Shown here one piece after another: positions 3,763 to 5,579 of a stretch of DNA of 5,579 bases; within the stretch, counting starts at the first letter, position 1; every line of letters begins with the position of its first letter. The notes under the pieces were generated by a model. The model saw only the letters and a program-made list of their open reading frames with translations. It did not search any database and was not told where the DNA came from. The translations under genes and the position numbers were made by a program. The stretch spans positions 1 through 5,579 of the forward strand of contig CALXRJ010000137.1 in the NCBI GenBank assembly GCA_944390615.1. The letters are read 5' to 3'. The DNA comes from an uncultured Clostridia bacterium (GTDB lineage: Bacteria; Bacillota; Clostridia; TANB77; CAG-508).

Positions 3763-5442
3763 ATGGATAAAAAACACGTATTAAACAAAGTAAAACCAGT
3801 AAACTCTATCAAAGAATTATTAAATTCAGCTGTACAAGAAGCTGGAAATGCCATTGCTTTCGAATATAAAGATGAGCAAAACAAAGACCATATCATAAAA
3901 ATAACCTATCAAGAATTTTTACAAGATATTCAGGAACTTGGAACTGCAATTTCTAGTATAGGCATGATAGATAAACACATTGCCGTAATTGGAGAAAACA
4001 GTTACAAATGGCTTACTGTTTATTTAACAGTGTTAAACAGTACCGGTGTATTGGTTCCTATCGATAGAGAACTCCCTTGTAAAGATATTATTAATGTTTT
4101 AAAACATAGTGATAGTGAAGTTTTATTTTACTCAGAAAAATATGAAAATTGGATACCAGAAATAAAAGCAGCTGTTCCTAATATAAAATTTTTCATTGGT
4201 TTTCAGCAAAAAGAGCAAAAAGAAAATATCTTATCCTATGATGCATTAAAAGAAACAGGAAAACAAGTATTAGAACAGGGAAGCAAGATTTACACCGACT
4301 TAAAAGATGATGAAAACAATTTAAAACTTCTTGTATACACATCAGGAACAACAGGTGAACCAAAAGGTGTAATGCTTACAGAGAATAATCTAATTAGTGT
4401 TGTTTATTATGGGCTTCAAGTAGCAGATATTGGCACAAAATGTTTATCTGTTTTACCTTATCATCACACCTATGAAGCAGTTGCAGGTATTTTAGTAGCA
4501 TTACATAAACATTCTTGTATTTGCATCAATGATAGTTTAAAAAATGTACTAAAAAACCTACAATTATTCAAACCTGACTTCATCTATTTAGTACCTGCTT
4601 TTACAGAAGTATTTTACAAAAATATATGGAGTAATGCTGAAAAAATAGGAAAAGCTAAAGCACTAAAAAAATTAATTCCCATTAGCAATTGTTTAAGAAA
4701 AGTAGGAATTGATTTAAGAGCAACTCTATTTAAATCTATCCATGAGGCTTTTGGTGGAAACTTAAAAGAAATTGTTTGTGGAGGAGCACCCATTCGCCCA
4801 GAAATAGGAAAATTCTTTAATGATATTGGTATTACTTTATTAAATGGTTATGGTATCACAGAATGTTCTCCACTTGTTAGTGTAAACCGATTAAATTTTA
4901 ATGATAGTTCCACAGTAGGTGTTATTTTACCTTGTTGTGAAGTAAAACTGGAAAATAAAACACCTGATGGTGATGGAGAAATTTGTGTAAAAGGTGACAT
5001 TGTAATGAAAGGCTACTACAAAGACCCAGAGAGGACCAATCAGGTTTTAAAAGATGGTTGGTTTAACACCGAAGACTATGGAAGCATCAATAAAAAAGGG
5101 CAGCTCATCATAAATGGAAGAAAGAAAAACTTAATTGTTTTAGATAATGGCAAAAATGTCTACCCAGAAGAAATTGAAAATTATATATTAAGCATACCCT
5201 ATGTGCAAGAAGTAATTGTAAAAGCCAAGAAAAACGAAATTGGACAAGAAACAGCTCTTTGTGCTGAAGTCTTTTTAAATCAAGAAAAACTAGAAGAAAT
5301 GAATATAGAACATATAGAAGAAAAACTAAAAAAAGATATAGCAGAATGCTGTAAAGACTTACCTATGTATAAGAAAATTTCTGAAATTGAAATTAGGGAA
5401 GAGGAGTTTGAAAAAACTACGACAAATAAGATAAAAAGATAA
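3763..5442 (+). CDS. AMP-binding acyl-CoA synthetase (long-chain fatty acid-CoA ligase-like)
   Basis: The 559-residue protein is an adenylate-forming enzyme that activates a carboxylic acid with ATP and then normally passes it to CoA. Motifs in order are YTSGTTGEPKG (192-202, ATP P-loop), LPYHHTYE (231-238), NGYGITECSP (361-370), GEICVKGDIVMKGYY (405-419), GWFNTEDYG (432-440), INGRKKNLIVLDNGKNVYPEEIE (450-472) and, at the end, TTTNKIKR with K556 in the place of the catalytic A10 lysine. The usual TGD is TED but the Asp (D438) remains. The histidine pair, length and overall order fit the long-chain acyl-CoA synthetase/AMP-acid ligase II group; substrate specificity cannot be read off. The start is supported by AAGGGG (3749-3754) eight bases before ATG 3763. 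The protein stops only three residues after the A10 lysine, slightly short for the group. It is cotranscribed with the alarmone synthetase. No obvious terminator follows. Confidence 0.85.
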   Translation: MDKKHVLNKVKPVNSIKELLNSAVQEAGNAIAFEYKDEQNKDHIIKITYQEFLQDIQELGTAISSIGMIDKHIAVIGENSYKWLTVYLTVLNSTGVLVPIDRELPCKDIINVLKHSDSEVLFYSEKYENWIPEIKAAVPNIKFFIGFQQKEQKENILSYDALKETGKQVLEQGSKIYTDLKDDENNLKLLVYTSGTTGEPKGVMLTENNLISVVYYGLQVADIGTKCLSVLPYHHTYEAVAGILVALHKHSCICINDSLKNVLKNLQLFKPDFIYLVPAFTEVFYKNIWSNAEKIGKAKALKKLIPISNCLRKVGIDLRATLFKSIHEAFGGNLKEIVCGGAPIRPEIGKFFNDIGITLLNGYGITECSPLVSVNRLNFNDSSTVGVILPCCEVKLENKTPDGDGEICVKGDIVMKGYYKDPERTNQVLKDGWFNTEDYGSINKKGQLIINGRKKNLIVLDNGKNVYPEEIENYILSIPYVQEVIVKAKKNEIGQETALCAEVFLNQEKLEEMNIEHIEEKLKKDIAECCKDLPMYKKISEIEIREEEFEKTTTNKIKR

Positions 5443-5496
5443 TAAAATAAAAAAAGCGCAAATAGAGGTAACTTTTAATAAAAAACAGAAAAGATA

Positions 5497-5525
5497 TTGA
5501 CAACAAGAGAAAAACTCATTATAAT
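5497..5525 (+). promoter_or_regulatory. Perfect-consensus sigma-A promoter for the S-box leader
   Basis: TTGACA (5497-5502) and TATAAT (5520-5525) are both exact consensus and are separated by 17 bases. Transcription would begin near 5532, just before the riboswitch aptamer. Such a maximal promoter is typical when control is exerted by a leader terminator instead of at initiation. Confidence 0.92.
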
Positions 5526-5537
5526 AGAAATCAATTA

Positions 5538-5579
5538 TATATGTTATCAAGAGTGGACGAGAGAATCGGCTTTATGACT
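5538..5579 (+). promoter_or_regulatory. 5' part of an S-box (SAM-I) riboswitch, cut by window end
   Basis: The leader reads TTATCAAGAGTGG, a spacer, GAGAGA, then CGGCTTTATGACT. This follows the S-box start 'TTATCAAGAGaGGtGGAGGGActgGCCCgATGAaaCC'. The kink-turn ATGA (5574-5577) and the AAGAG element are in the expected places. The P2b pairing GGGA..GCCC appears here as AGAG..CUUU, a compensated change. The SAM-binding core, P3, P4, and the terminator lie beyond the window, as does the regulated gene, which by family habit would be a methionine, cysteine or SAM synthesis or uptake gene that is turned off by SAM. Confidence 0.75.

Noticed and set aside
5447..5490. Terminator after the acyl-CoA synthetase
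   Set aside because: AAAAAAAGCGC looks like the left arm of a terminator but no complementary right arm follows; no stem of useful length can be formed.
5359..5550. Open frame of 63 codons on the minus strand
   Set aside because: It overlaps the end of the acyl-CoA synthetase and runs through the S-box promoter; it has no family resemblance.

Overview
The window comes from a very A+T-rich genome with AGGAGG-type ribosome binding sites, sigma-A promoters with 17-base spacers, intrinsic terminators and an S-box riboswitch. This points to a low-GC Bacillota, most likely a Clostridia-type organism. No feature fixes the species.

Layout. Bases 1-141 are the 3' end of a gene whose C-terminus resembles a serpin, followed by a strong intrinsic terminator. 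Bases 302-1953 hold a two-gene regulatory operon: an ECF sigma factor broken by a single-base frameshift, and an intact DUF4179 membrane protein that is its probable anti-sigma partner. A perfect hairpin terminator closes it. Bases 2012-2545 hold a small transcription unit with its own promoter. Its product is a chimera: the first ~70 residues match the N-terminus of LarB (nickel-pincer cofactor synthesis), and the last ~52 match the end of a formylglycine-enzyme/C-type-lectin fold like the variable region of a diversity-generating retroelement (DGR) target. A nested hairpin follows. Bases 2575-2894 carry a near-consensus promoter with a 13-base palindrome over its -10 box, leading only into a truncated beta-CASP metallo-beta-lactamase fragment. 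Bases 2940-5442 are an operon of a small alarmone synthetase (RelP/RelQ type), lacking a normal start codon, and an AMP-binding acyl-CoA synthetase-like enzyme. Bases 5497-5579 hold a fully consensus sigma-A promoter and the first ~40 bases of an S-box (SAM-I) riboswitch cut by the window edge.

How it fits together. The window reads as separate regulatory and stress-related units around a worn stretch (about 2000-2900) of gene pieces that keep good expression signals. The most unusual element is the variable-region-like 3' segment of the chimeric gene: framework residues use A-free codons (all five Arg are CGT), the intervening positions are nearly all NNY codons, and the Arg codon choice differs from the neighbours. 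No reverse transcriptase or template repeat was found in the window, so a DGR link is inference.
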